Assembly (NCBI GenBank): GCA_027559495.1
Contig: JAMXSV010000004.1
Coordinates: forward strand, 1,353,001-1,417,000
Source of the DNA: Aurifilum marmelostoma
Lineage: Eukaryota; Ascomycota; Sordariomycetes; Diaporthales; Cryphonectriaceae
DNA length: 64,000 nucleotides
Reading direction: 5' to 3'
In this document: positions 10,649 to 22,770 of the stretch, piece by piece
Layout of the letters: each line of letters opens with the position of its first letter
Numbering within the stretch: the first letter of the stretch is position 1
Notes under the pieces: model-generated
Told to the model about the DNA's origin: nothing
Databases searched by the model: none
What the model saw: the letters and a program-made list of their open reading frames with translations, nothing else
Program-made: the position numbers and the translations under genes

Positions 10649-12484
10649 CGTACCGACGACGACGAGAGAAGGGGGGGGGGAGGGGGGAAGGGGAGAGAAT
10701 AAGAAAGAAACACGAGGCCAATTCAGCCCGGTCCAGCCCAGCCCAGCCTCAGTCTCAGTCCTGGTATGCGGGTAGACGCCCTGCCAGTGTGACAAACCAG
10801 TTAGTTTCTTGGATTTGTATCGCGAACTGTGGATTGATCTTGTGATGAAATTGTGATGTACCTTGTGTACTTGTGCAGAGGCAGTGATGACGACGGCTTA
10901 GAGGATGATGTGTGTATGGTGAGAGTACCCAAGTGGGACTGTTGTTGCGACCTGCAGAGTCGATATCCAGGTCAATCCCCCTTGGCCGATAAAGCTTGTG
11001 TCACAGTTACGGTAAACAACAAAGTCAGAGCTCCGTTTAGTGGTCCGTCCATCCTTGCTTAGCGATATTTCTGCCGGTCAGGGACCCTCTCCCGTTTCCG
11101 TTTCTCCCGCCGGCACCCAAAAAAAAAAAAAAAAAAAAAGGAAACTTAAGTGAAAGAGCTATTCAAGATATAAGAGAGAGATGAGAAGAAAAAAAGATGA
11201 ATCGTTGAACAAGAAGCGATCCGAAAAAGGAAAAAAAAAATTGTGGAGGAGAACCAGCCATGCATCACCAGCACGTATATCATTGGGTGCAAGGTAGAGA
11301 CAAGTATACCATCACAGCGGCACGGCCCTCAGTCAGCCGAAGCCCCCCTTCTTCAGATTACTATTACTACCGAAACATAACTGTACAATGCACTTTTTTC
11401 TTCTTGGGGGTACGCTGTTGTCCTCTGACAACTCGCTTCTTTCTCTTTTCTTTCTCTCTCATCATTTGAAAGCTTTGCAAGGAAAAAAAAGAGAACAGGA
11501 AAGAGAAAGAGAAACAGAAAACTACTCCGGATCCGAATGTCTAAGAACGCCTTGCCTTGCCTGGTTATGCGCACCACGCCAGAATTCACTCAGGACGACC
11601 CACACCCTCTCCCAACCAATTTTCGCCTGCAGCGCCCACCCTCAGCTGGCTCGGCCGTCTCGTGTGTGGTCTGGCTCGTCAGGAGCCAAGATGAGGTAGA
11701 GAGATATGTAGGTAGGTAGGTAGGTGGGCAACGTGGAATGTCGAGCTCTAGGTGAGATGTGCCGCGTGCTGAGGCCTGCGTTCAGCTTCACAAAGCCTTC
11801 TCCATAAATGCTACCCGGCCTGAATCGTGACAGACGTCGGCCATGCCTGACAGAATGGGCACGGCTGAAGAATACGAAAACATCATTACTTCGACAGGGC
11901 TGATGAGGACAAGACCCATATCGACAAGAAAAGAAGAGGAAAAAAAAAAAGAAGAAGGCGAAGACAAAAAGACAAAATAGGAAACGACACCGTAAAAAGT
12001 ACGCCCCGCAACGACATTGACTGCGTGATCTAGCACGCCGCCTGCTCAACTCCCTTGCTGCTGAAGTGCCCTTTTTTTTTCTTTTGAGAAAAAGAGGTGG
12101 GTATCAAAAAAAAGGATTCTGTGCCTCCAGGAGAAACAAAACCAAAAAGACCGCAGCATGAATGTGTTCTTTGCTCTTCTACTACTTGCTTCTTCCTTTC
12201 TCGGTGTGTTGTACAATAACGCTTCAGGTCAGACGTCATGAAGGGAGTAATGACGGATGATGCTGATGAGAGCGAGAATCAGAAGTGTTGGTCGCGGGGC
12301 GGAGGTTCTGTGTTGCCTTTGTAGCACCGCGCCGGTGGTGGTGGTGGTGGTGTCGCAGCCTCTTCCCTGTGATGGCTGTCTGCATTGTTGTTGAACAGGA
12401 GCTGGGTCTGGTCTGTTCGCTCCCTGACGAGGGGGGTTCTGCTCTTGACCTGCCGTCTCTCGCACACGAGGTGCCGCGTGTCGT
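10649..12484. other. Intergenic region, no gene seen
   Basis: Between the HAD start and the coiled-coil gene end lie a G-rich run (10669-10690), an A19-20 tract near 11120, several A-rich stretches (11180-11240, 11925-11955) and four GGTA units near 11707-11725. Open frames are short and Lys/Arg/Glu or Phe/Ser biased. The part next to 12485 is probably 3' UTR. Confidence 0.55.
11707..11725. repeat. (GTAG)n tetranucleotide repeat
   Basis: Four to five tandem GTAG units in intergenic sequence. Confidence 0.85.
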
Positions 12485-13016
12485 CTAGTGCCGGCCGACC
12501 TGGCTCTGGCTTGCACTGGTCCTGCTGCGCGTCTCGTCCTCTTCGATCACATCACTAAGGCGGGTTGGATGATGATGGCGGGGCATGGGATCCCAGCCAG
12601 GGGCCGCGTAGCCGCTGCCCGAGTAGTCGGGCTGGCCAGACCACTGCTGGGAGGAGGATGGAGGGTAGCTGACGCCGGGCTGCGCCGAGGGGGGTCTCGT
12701 ACTCATCTGCGCCAGAATCATCAGAATCATCGTCCCCTGGTGTGCCGGGGTAGGGGATCTTGTTGCCCCGGGAGTCACGGATGAAATTGCCCTGACTATC
12801 GATGAGATACTCACCCTCGCTGTAGCCACCTTCAGACTGCCCCTCACCGCTGTACGGCCGGCTCTCATCGCCTGGGCCCGACGGCTGTTGGTAATAACCA
12901 CCGCCACCGCTCGACACCGGCACGGCTGACGGGTGGTGATGCTCTGGCGGCGATTGAGAGTAGGGCGGGTATGGTGGCTGTGGGGATGAGGCGTCAGGCT
13001 GCTGTTGTTGTTGTTG

Positions 13017-13047
<31 letters not shown>

Positions 13048-15025
13048 CGTGATTCCTGGGAGTTGGCGCTGCGCCCGGGGACGCCCTGGGTCATGGGGAC
13101 GACCTGGACCCCGCCGACGATGGTGGGCATGCCCTGCTGGAGCGAGATGGTGCGGTCGCGCTCCTCTTGCTCCCGGCGGCCCAGCTCCTCCCAGGCGCGG
13201 CGGGCCTCCTCCTTGGAGATGAGCAACTCCTTCTGCATCTCGCTGATCCTCCTCTGCGTCTTGGAGTTGTTCTTCTCGTTGTCCAGCGCCTCCTTGACCG
13301 CGGCGGCCTTGGACAGCCTCTCCTCCTGCAGGGCGCGCTCGAGGCTGGCCTTGGTCTCCTCGTGCCGCTCGAGCTCAGCCCGGGTCTCGAAGAACCACCG
13401 CTGAAACTTGCGCTCGGAGCTGGCCCGTAGGCGCTGCAGCTCCACGACCGCGTGGAACAGGTTCGCGCCCGCCGCAGAGAGGTCACTGACCTGTCGCGAC
13501 AGCTGGGCCGAGACGGGGTCGCGATCAATCTCGTCCGCGTGCTGCTGCAGCTTCCTGATCCAGAAGCTCGTCAGGCCCTCCCAGTGCGCCGACAGCGCCT
13601 CCCACCGCTCAAAAGCGTGCGGAAATGTGTTGTTGCGCGGCTGAACGGTCACGCCAGGGTCACCAGGCAGGGCAGCCGTCGTGCCGGGTATCTGGGTCCC
13701 AGTCCCGTCCAGGCTCGGAACACCCGAGAACTGGAGGGGCTCCTGGCGCTGCTGCCCGCTGGTCCTCGAGGTCCGCCGCTGTGTCTGGCCAGGAGGCTGC
13801 TTAGCCGCTGGGGCGGACACAGGTTGGGACTGTGGTGGTTGGCCTGCGGCGGCGGCGGCCGAGGCCTGCTGCTGTCGCCTGCGCTGGGTACCGGCAGGTT
13901 CTATAGGCTGGGTGGAGATAGGCACCGAGGGATCACCTCCGGCGATCACAGCGGCGCTTGGCGGTAGTGGAGCTGCTGCGCCAGCTGCGTTGTTGCCTCT
14001 GCGGTCCGCTGTCGTCCGCCGCGGATGGTCTTCCTGCTGTCTCGCCTCGTTCTCGGCCTGGAGCCGTTCCGCCTGCTCCCGCTCCCGCTCCCGCTCCCGC
14101 TCCCGCTCCCGCTCCCGCTCTTGTTGTCTCTTACGCTCTTCTCGCGCTGCCTCTCTAGCCGCACGCTCCTCCATGATCTTCTTAGGACCCTTGATGCCCT
14201 GCGACGGCGACCCGGTCTGGGATGAAGGGGCCGTCGGCCTGGCGCCGGGTGAGCCGAAGCCATTGGTGACGGCAGGCGGACCGCCTACCATACGGATGTC
14301 AGCCATGGCCGCGTTTTCCTCGACCAGGTCGGGCGTGAAGGGGTTGGGGTGTCGCAGCGCCTCCTCGAGGGCCCAGAGGATCGCGCTGTGGGTATGCTTG
14401 GAGACGTGTAGGAACGGATGCGCCGAGGAGCGATTGTTCGAGCGGGAGGAGGTCCTCGGCGGTACGAGGGACGGGGGGGAGGGTGGTGGAGGATGTGAAG
14501 TTGTCGTCGCCAAAAGGATCGCTGAGCAGGCCCTGGGAGAGTTGCTGCTGCTGCTTCTTCGCGCGGCGGCGGCGCCCTCCTGCTCGCCTCGACTTGGTCT
14601 CGCGCGCTGCGGCGGCGGCGTGGTCGTCGTCGTCTTCGTTGTTGTCGGGGTCGAGAACAGGCTTTGTGAACAGACCAGGGTGCCTGATACCAACCGAGAC
14701 GGCCTCGAGGTGTAACGGTCTCGGGGGGGGAGTCGGGGGCCGGTGGAGCTGGGTGGCCTATGAAGCGCGGCGTCCGGCGTAGGGCTCGCTGGGACAGTGG
14801 GGTGGACGTGTCCGACCTCGAACCTATCTCGGCAGATATAGGGGTCTGTGATCGGCGAAGGGTGCGCTGCTGCGGCGGGCGGTGGTGCGCGGGAGGAGGG
14901 GAGGAGGAGGAGGAGAGGGGTTCGTAACGTTCGTAACGGTCGTAAGGGTGCAGCGAGACAGAGCCAGGCACCTTTGCACTCACTTCGTCCCCCTTATCAC
15001 CAGGCGGAGGTCGGATGGCGGACAA
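12485..15025 (-). CDS. Long coiled-coil, Gln/Pro-rich protein of unknown function; three apparent +1 frameshifts; 5' end unresolved
   Basis: The sequence supports at least 845 residues. Order: Pro/Ser-rich head (YDRYERYEPLSSSSS), TPRFIGHPAPPAPDSPP, HPGLFTKPVLDPDNN followed by acidic and Lys/Arg/Gln stretches, LLSDPFGDDNF, a helical block SAILWALEEALRHPNPFTPD, GPKKIMEERAAREAAREER and an Arg-Glu repeat, a linker, then a long coiled coil (FERWEALSAHWEGLTSFWIRK to EEARRAWEELGRREQEERDR), a polyglutamine tract and a Pro/Ser/Tyr-rich tail ending RLSDVIEEDETRSR. I do not recognise it; it has the look of a conserved fungal scaffold. The frame moves at G8 14723-14730, G7 14473-14479 and G6 12689-12694, each cured by one base less. 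No ATG precedes 15025 in frame (a TAA lies at 15035-15037), so an upstream first exon is needed. Confidence 0.72.
12999..13047. repeat. Polyglutamine-coding CTG/TTG repeat
   Basis: About sixteen CTG or TTG units on the + strand encode a run of Gln (CAG/CAA) in the coiled-coil gene. Confidence 0.95.
14075..14120. repeat. (GCTCCC)n hexanucleotide repeat coding for Arg-Glu
   Basis: More than seven hexamer units on the + strand encode alternating Arg-Glu in the coiled-coil gene, probably a charged single helix. Confidence 0.95.
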
Positions 15026-18000
15026 TGTGAGGATTTAGTCACCACCTTCGCGGAGTGGTGACACGGAGGGGAGGAGGGGAAGGGCAAAGTGTGAGGTATG
15101 GCGTAGTGGTGGTCGGTATTTCCCGTGGCTGGAAGAGCTGGCAGGGCCAGAGGGGAGCCAGAGGGGCAGAGAGGAACCCTGTGGAATGGTGAGACGTCGA
15201 GGCGGTCAGCGAACAGGGACCCGATTTTTGAGGCTGGTCGAGAACACACCAACTACCAAGATGGCGTCAGGGACCCCCGTGCTGCCAGGGTCCTACTGAG
15301 GTACCAGCACCAAAATGGAAGCTGGCCAAGGCCCTAGAGGGCAGAGAAGGAGGAGAGGATGGGCCTGAAGGCAAAAAAGGTGTCTGAACCTACCGGGCTG
15401 AGGGTCAATGGCTGGCTAGCAAGGCGAGGCTGTCGTCGCAGAGGCAAGCAGAAGGGGAAAGAAGCCAGCGGACGCGGTCAATTGGTGGTGTTGGCAGCAG
15501 CGTCTGGGAGCGAGCGAAGAGCCTCGGTCGATTGTTTTGGTACGCGCCCGATCGTAGGTGTTGACGTTGCAGTATAATTACGGCGCGCGAGTCGTGGCAT
15601 GGGAAAATGGGAGGTTGGGTGACGTTGCAATGCCAAAGTTGGTGGCGGGCACAGCAGGTAGATCCAGGGCGAAACGAGCCTGGGGAGGGGGGGGGCGACC
15701 CAACACCACCAAAAAAGGATCTGAAATATGACAAGCTGCACTCTGCTCCTCTCAAGCTTGGGGAAATTTTAGAGATGATGGGATGCGAATGCCAGCATTT
15801 GAGACGTGCTGCACTGGAGGAGATTCCAGGGGTAACTATTCGTCAGTTTTTAAATGATCAATGGCAGGGAGGGGTTTGGGAAAAAAGAAAAGAGAAAAAA
15901 AAGAAGAGAGGCACGAAAAGTGGACAGACTGACTGACCTGCGTCTTCAGCACCACCAGACCTTTTTGTCTCTGTTCTTGTTCCGACTTTTTCTCTTCCTT
16001 TTCTTTTACTTGTTTCTTTTCTTCTTATTCTTTCCCTTCTCCCCCACTTCTCTCACACACCGAAGCAATTGAGCCTGAGCAAGTCGAGCCTGATGATGCG
16101 AAACCTAAAATGCCAGACAGACCAGAGCTGGTGGCTGATGGCGGTACGCGGTCGCTGGCGGTGATGATGCCCGAGCTGCCGTGCTGTGGTCGTCTCCGGT
16201 TCGTCCGACCTTTGTGCCAACAGGGTTTGGCTGCTTGCCTAGGCCGCGTGATGTGGCCGCCGTCTCGAGAAAAAGCAAGCTGGAGGAGCAACTTCCTCCT
16301 CTCGCACGTCGAGCGCTATCCTCTTTCCCCACCTGCTGCTCCTTCTCCCTCCCGGGCAGCTGTGGTCTAATCCTACGGCGCCTGACGGGGACGGGGACCT
16401 GGTAAGGCTGGTCTGGTAGCTTCTGATCAGGTTGCTAGACGACAATAGCGCGCACGTCGTTTGGTCGTTTGCTGCACTTGATTAGCCACAGCCCAGGCCG
16501 GCATGAGACGAGGCGCCGATGCGAGCGAGAGGAGCTTCTTCTCTCCTGCGCCCCCCTTCAGGCCGCAAGGTGGGTTGTGGATGTTGATGGTCGTCCTCGG
16601 CTGGGAGGCTGGGCCGAGAGACAAAGAGTGCTGTGTGTTGGCCTGGCTTTCTTCTTGTTACAGAAGAGTCGCAATCATGCTTGTTCCTGTAGCTCACCTT
16701 GTCTGTACTGCGGTGTGTGTGTGTGTGTGTGTGCGTGCGCGCGCCCTTGTGCTGTCGCGCGGTTGCTCGGGTGGACGGAGCTTGGACTTGTGCTGATAGT
16801 AATTCGGAGAAAGGAATCCCTAGGAGACAAGGCCGTCGGCAGTGGAAAGAGAAAAGGAAGTAGAAAGGGTTCCTCTTCTGATCGGCTCGTAGAATACGTA
16901 TAATAACCAAGGGTAACAAATGGTGGAAGAGATGAGCTCTCGTCATACATGACACGCCACCCGCAAACTGTGCATGCAGGTCTCGGTACGCTCCTAGGAT
17001 CCGCCCCTTTTTTGTTCCTTCCTGTCTTCTTGTCTCTTTCTCGTCTCGGTGTCTCGGGCAGCAGAGGAAGAGGAAAACGTGAAGAGCGAGAGAAAGGAGG
17101 AGACGAAAAGAAGAGGAGGAGGAGTTGGCAGAGATGGCGTTGCAGTCGGCAGATCAGATCTGTGCTGTACTACGCTGGGCTTGCGCTACTCCAGGGGGAC
17201 GAACAGGGTTAAATTTCTGTCCCCTTCGCATTAATTCTTTTATTTATTTTTTTTCTTTCCGTTTTTTCTTTTTCTCGTCTTTTTTGGTCTACGTTGTTGC
17301 TTCTGGCTTCCCGCGGGCGCGGAGACAAAGGTCGATCCCCTAGAGGGAAAAAGAAAAAAAAAGAAAAGAAAAGAAAGAGGATGACATTGAAATTGGGGCC
17401 TGGCTGAAATCAACGTCCGTGCCATTGGCACAAATCCCAGAAGAAATCTCGTGGTAGAAAAAGGTTACTTGGCCCTTGTTCCACGTTTTCCATATTCCAT
17501 GTTCCATGCTGTCCCCCTCCTCCTCCTCCCTCCCCTTCCCCACCCCCTGGCTCATATTGTATAGTAGTATTCGGGAATATATACACACGAGTTTGTACCG
17601 ATATAGCCTCTGCTCCTCTTTCTCCTCATGGTGCAAGTGCGAGCACCAGTGGATCTTTTTGTTCTGGTACCAGCGTCAGCTCTCGCATTCTTCTTTTCCC
17701 TACCCCGGGGATGAATCACAGAAGAAATATGACAGCCCGCAGCTCACAGTCCATGGTCGCCCCCGGTCTAGGAAACACGACAATCCTCACAAGTCCGCCT
17801 ACTATAAGCTATACAGCGCCTTGCTATTAGTGTCCGTGTCTCATTCGACACGAACAAGCCGACATAAAACGATCATGAGTTGGACATGGCAGGTCCCCAT
17901 TCTCGATTCAGGAACAAGAGCAGACAGACCCGATGATGCAGCGTCTCCACAAGAGCTTGCTGATCCCTGTCAGCCTATTCCAGTAGTGTGGTGGCACGTA

Positions 18001-20111
18001 CAGGTACAAGATCTCACGCGGGCGGCCGGTCGACAGCCCTGTCCTGCCGCGGTGGAAAGGGGCCCGGACTTTATGTCAGGCCGCCATGGCTGGCTCTGGA
18101 AAATTACCAATCTCGACCGTCTTCCTAGCCAAGATACTGTTCTACGGAGGACCCAGGTCAGATGTCGCAAACATGGACAAGAGAAAGACTGAGAGAGACA
18201 CGAGGGCCGGGGGGCCGCAACCTGTACAGGGCCGGCAGACGGTGAAGGCGAGAGACTGGCGCACAAACAAGATTCGACTCGGCCTCTCCGTCAGTCATGT
18301 CCGTATCAACCCCACCCCCCGCCTCTGATCCTCCTGGACCCGAGCGAAAAGGAAAGAGGGGCAAGCAAGAAAAGAAGAGAAGGAGGGCGGAGAAGAACAG
18401 AGAGAGAGACAGAGAGAAGGGAGAGGGGAAAAAACGTCATGTTGTGCCATGCCACAAAGGCGGTGTCCTCGACGCTGCGGACCTAAAAGGGATATGCATC
18501 CATCAGTCCCGGGTCATGATGCTGCATTGCTGTTAGTCTCATGCTGGGCACCTGCAGGTGCATAGGTACCTTATGCACGGCTGCGTTGGCAGTACATGAG
18601 AGGTGACGACAGGCTCCAAGGCTAGTGCCAGCCCTGCATACCCAGATACAGACAACCAGGCATCCTGGCACCCTCCTCCCTAGCGAGGCCCAACCCGCCG
18701 GATCTACTGCTACCCTAATCTATCTTGTACCAATGTACATACACCATACCAACCTGTGTATGAGTAAGGCAGGAAACGTGGAGAGAGTAGGGGAAGAAGA
18801 AAAAAAAAGTCGTCCATCAGTGCCATCTTGCCAACCCTGGTACGGCTGCAGAATATCCTGGAAGCTTTTACGTGGAACCATATTTTCCACCCCTCCTTTG
18901 CTTCGATTGATGATGCTTCCCCGACGCCAGCCTGATAACCATATCCGGTGTGGCTTTACTAACTATGTGCCCCATCGACTCTGTGGCGCTTGATGCCCAG
19001 AGAAAACCAAACCTTCCGACCTGCCTCGAGCGGTATCCTGTCCACACCACCCACCTCTTTACTTCTTTGGAGCCACGTACTATGTGAAATCATGTGTTGT
19101 CCACCTGTATAGTATGTTCATAGTACGGTACGCTTGAGACAAGGACGACTCACGTTTTTTTTTTTTTTTTCCTCTCTTTCTTTTCTGAGACAGATCGTAA
19201 GCTGGGCGTCGGTGGTCTGCTGGAGCAGAGTCGTGTCATTACCCCGGAGTAGGCCAACATCACCCCGTGCTGCCATGCGCGCAATGACGACGCAAGGGCA
19301 ACCAATGCTCCAGTCCCAGTTTGTCCGCCTCCTTCTCTTCCCCTACTGTGTACGTATCAAAGTTTGCAATGGCGAACGCTAGCCTTTCAGGTGTCTGGCG
19401 TTAATTATGCCAGGCGACCTTGGGAGAAAGAATGAGAGAGAAGGCAAAGGTGGCAGGCTTTAGGGCCGCGCTGCGTGACGGAGCTTCTGGACCACAAAGG
19501 TACATGCTGTGTGTGATACAGAACGATAGCCTGCGCCGACGGCCTGATCACCTAGTGGAGGAAACCCTCCAGTGGAAGCTGCTGCGAGATGGACAACATG
19601 CCCCCTCATATGCCACCGGCGGGCCGTTGCCGCTTGTGGCACACCGGGATGGGACGTTCATTTCGATTTGTGCGTCAGTGCAAAGTCTCTATTACGCTGC
19701 GAAAGATCCCCCTGCGTGAGACGACTGGTATCAAATAGAATCGCAAACACGGCCGCGGACAAAGAACTCGTTCCGAGACGCGAGGGGTTTTCCTCTCGCT
19801 GACTGTCCGGATGTCAGCAACTTGGGCAGCGTAGGACAAGTCGTGCATGAGAGACTGATGAACATGGCTCAACCTAGCCAAGCACGATGTGTCCCATGGA
19901 CGATGGGAGGGGAATGAAGGCAAGGAAGGAGGCCGAAAAAGACCCCCCCCCCCCCAAGACACACAGGTAGACTGCGCTGCAGCTATGTATAGGCGCGTCC
20001 CATAGGAGCCCAATAATGGTGACGGACAACAATAGGCCAAGAAAAGCAGTCATACTCAACTACTTAGACACATCCGAAAACCACAAATCTCAACAATCAG
20101 CGCCTCAAGGC
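15026..20111. other. Long intergenic region, no supported gene
   Basis: Five kilobases upstream of the coiled-coil gene. It must contain that gene's promoter and probably its first exon, which I could not place. Features seen: T-rich and C/T-rich stretches (15960-16050, 17225-17285), a GT tract (about 16713-16733), A-rich purine tracts (17345-17380, 18360-18430), a T16 run near 19156 and a C12 run near 19945. Frames up to 238 codons (17476-18192 +) have biased composition and no motif. Confidence 0.5.
16713..16733. repeat. (GT)n microsatellite
   Basis: About ten GT units in intergenic sequence. Confidence 0.9.
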
Positions 20112-20206
20112 GCCCGGCTAGCTCAATCGGTAGAGCGTGAGACTCTTAGTTAGGAGTTTCCGATTCTGAAATCTCAAGGTTGTGGGTTCGACCCCCACGT
20201 CGGGCT
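20112..20206 (+). tRNA. tRNA-Lys(CTT) with 22-nt intron
   Basis: The acceptor stem GCCCGGC (20112-20118) pairs with GTCGGGC (20199-20205), with one G-U pair; the discriminator is T206. The D arm is TAGCTCAATCGGTAGAGC. The anticodon stem TGAGA/TCTCA encloses the loop CTCTTA|A with anticodon CTT at 20145-20147. A 22-nt intron (20149-20170) follows position 37, the canonical site for nuclear tRNA introns, removed by the tRNA splicing endonuclease. The T arm is GTGGGTTCGACCCCCAC. The A box (TAGCTCAATCGG) and B box (GGTTCGACCCC) for RNA polymerase III are intact. Confidence 0.97.
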
Positions 20207-20228
20207 CAATTCCCGTCGCAAGACTTGC

Positions 20229-20234
20229 TTTTTT
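20229..20234 (+). terminator. Pol III terminator of tRNA-Lys
   Basis: A run of six T lies 23 nt after the tRNA end; a second T run follows at about 20237-20243 as back-up. Confidence 0.75.
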
Positions 20235-21059
20235 GCCTTTTTTCTTCGGTTTCTTTCCTTGGGACACTTCATCTTTTTTTCTCTAGTTGCTATGATTGAG
20301 ATAATATGTGGGTATTGGAGTGCTCATGTTGCTTACATGCTTGTTTGCTATGATTTTAGACACAAACTTCCAAGTTGTCGAATGGAACCGCACGCTGGAT
20401 AGTTGGAGCTGAGATTTAGGACTCATGCTGGCCTGCCCTCACTTCCTGTCCACACACATGTAACTCATTTCTCTCCTTTCCTGTTATATTACCAAGAAAA
20501 TGTGGAATATCTGAAATCGACACTGACTGTTACCAAAAGGGCTTTTCTCACAAGGCTTTTTTCTCTTCTCTTATGTGAATACTTCAAAGGCTGAACCATC
20601 CATAATTACATAAGTGGTCAAGGATGTGACAGGTCAACCCATGATGGACATTATGGGAAGACTGCATAATGTAATCTTGATTGGGGGATCTCTCTGCTGC
20701 ACTGTATCGCTGAATGTATTCACAGAGACAGTAGGGATGCGCAGTAACCTCACAAAATGGACAAAGGGACATGTGAATGCCATGAGGAAGATCAGTGATG
20801 TGGTTACTTGACCACAGCCTGTATTGTTTTGAAGGACGCCAAGCCTAACCCTAACCCTTTTGTAGATACTTCCTTCATGTTTGGGGACCCGCTTGCAAGC
20901 TTCTGCAGAGATTTCCTCGCCTTTTTTTCTCTAAAACCACATCAACCACAAGACTGCTCGAGCTCTATTCTCTACAAACTCTGGGCCACTGCCCACCCCC
21001 AACCGACACTCTCCTCCCTCAACAAGCTCCCGAATTCTCTCTTCCCTTCCCACAATAGA
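20235..21059. other. Spacer between tRNA-Lys and the mS45 gene; includes its promoter
   Basis: No gene is seen. The last 200 bp before the mS45 start should hold its promoter and 5' UTR, which is C-rich (CTCTCCTCCCTC, 21010-21021). Confidence 0.55.
20844..20857. promoter_or_regulatory. Telomere-repeat-like box (CCTAACCCTAACCC) upstream of mS45
   Basis: Just over two CCCTAA units lie 203 bp before the mS45 ATG. TTAGGG/AACCCTAA boxes are known sites for Tbf1-type factors at ribosomal protein genes in several fungi, so a regulatory role is plausible. It could equally be chance or an interstitial telomeric remnant. Confidence 0.4.
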
Positions 21060-22369
21060 ATGCCCCCAAGGATACCATCACACTCGTTGCAGGCATGTAG
21101 CGCAGAGCTCACGAGCTTGGCAAGCTCGAACTGCTCAATAATAGCAAGCACCGCGTCACCTCTGGAGCGGGCGGTGCTCGCAACCCGTTCTCCACAAACG
21201 TCATCCTCCTCCTCGTCCTCGCCCTCCACCAGCAGATCTTTCTCCACAACCGCGAACCGGAGGCGCAACGTCACAATCGCCAAAGCCGGTTACATAAAAT
21301 GGATGAAGGCAAAGGGCCACGAGCTGGAGGCGCACAAGCCCGGTCAGACCAACTACCTGACCGGCGAGCGGGCCCCGCGGCAGCCATTCCCGTCGAATCC
21401 GGCCTTCACCAGCCATCCTGTGCTTTCGGAGAAGGCGCGCGAAATGATCTGGAAGAGGGTCTTCATGGACGAGGAGCCCATCAAGGTGGTGTCTGCCGAG
21501 CTGGGTGTTGACCACAGGAGGGTTGCCGCCGTTGTGAGGATGAAGACCGTGGAGAAGGAATGGGAAAAAGAGGTACGTCCTGCATTATGCGTGTCCAATG
21601 CCATCTTGCCATTTTTCTTTTCTCCTTCCTATGATGAGTACAACAAAAATTCGATTAGTCTTGAAGACAGCACAATGTGGTTACAAACTAGCTTTGCGAG
21701 CCTCTCTGAGCCGGGAAAAAAAAAAGATCTTGCATTCTCTATTTCTCGAATCGTTCAGCATCACCCAATCTGAGATCATGGAAGCACCGGCTGACTCTTT
21801 ATCGTGTGTGTTATACGATCAAACAGGGCAGGAAACTGGCCAAACCATACTCTCGTGCGATTCTCGAGATGGTTCCGACCCATAGCTATCCAGAGGGCCG
21901 AGTCAAACACCCGCTGGAGCCCTTCAACGAGATCCACGTCCACGGCTACACAATGCAGCAGCTCTTTGTACCAACGTCAGAGTCACGACACTTCACCCGC
22001 GAGGATGCCGCCAAGGCCTTTCATCACACGATGCTGTCTGCCGACGAGCGGATCCCGCACAAGGAGCTCGTTGCGCACCAGAGGCGGATCCACAGGGGCA
22101 TGCGCACCAAAGAGTCGGAGGCGCTCTTTGTCAAGGAGGCCAAGGCCTCGCAGATGAACGACGAGGCACGGGAAAGGATGGTCGAGGAGCGTAGCAACAG
22201 GCTCACCACGGCAGTGCCCACGGAGCGGTTTGAGTTCCGCTTCAAGAAGATGACGGTCGATGATGTGGGCAAGACGGGGAGGGCGAGAAGCGGTGTCGGT
22301 TGGAGGTATGGTATCCCCTCAGAGGACCGGAAGAAGGATCAGGTCAAGATCCCTACCAAGATCGACTAG
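21060..22369 (+). CDS. Mitochondrial small-subunit ribosomal protein mS45 (Bot1/MRPS35 family)
   Basis: Two exons, 21060-21572 and 21827-22369, joined in phase 0 over a 254-bp intron (GTACGT...CAAACAG), give 351 aa. The start at 21060 (MPPRIPSHSL) is followed by about 80 Ser/Ala/Arg-rich residues ending RSFSTTANRRR, a typical mitochondrial presequence with a processing-like RSFSTT site. The mature part has AKAGYIKWMKAKGHELEAHK, a helix-turn-helix-like EPIKVVSAELGVDHRRVAAVVRM, GRKLAKPYSRAILEMVP and HPLEPFNEIHVH, as in the fungal Bot1/eukaryotic mitochondrial regulator family now assigned to mS45 of the mitoribosome. Upstream in-frame ATGs exist, but they would put an unrelated segment before the presequence. 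It is convergent with the phosphatase gene. Confidence 0.85.
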
Positions 22370-22770
22370 ACGCAGGCGGTGGCCTACTTTTCATGTACAA
22401 ACAAACACACACGCCCTCACACTCCCATTCCCGTCATAGACATAGAGAGGCTAGAGTCCGTTGTCATTGAGGTGGCAGCCGAGGATATCACGGGCATGAA
22501 CAGGAGCACACTGCCAGGGCTCGTCTAGGCTGAAGAAGAACCTGAGACATTGTACATCACCAGAAGCATCACAGAGATGAATGAATGGGTGGAATTGATT
22601 GATACCAGAGCTCAGCGATTCTCGCTGAATATGAAAGAAACCATTCTAAAGAGACTCCGTCGCCATGCTGCTGCTGCTGCTGCTGCTATTGCTATTTGGC
22701 CCTCGTTTATTATGCGCTCAAGTATCTAGGAAACACGCGCGCAAAGGCTTGACTCACAGCCGTCTTGCCC
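22370..22770. other. Convergent 3' spacer with (CTG)7
   Basis: The spacer between the mS45 and phosphatase stop codons carries seven CTG units at about 22665-22685; no gene is seen. Confidence 0.6.

Noticed and set aside
13681..14715. 344-codon open frame on the plus strand
   Set aside because: It is antisense to the coiled-coil gene; its Leu/Ala/Arg-rich composition follows from GC-rich codons and repeats of the real gene.
17476..18192. 238-codon plus-strand frame
   Set aside because: Ser/Tyr/His-biased, no domain, no recognisable gene context.
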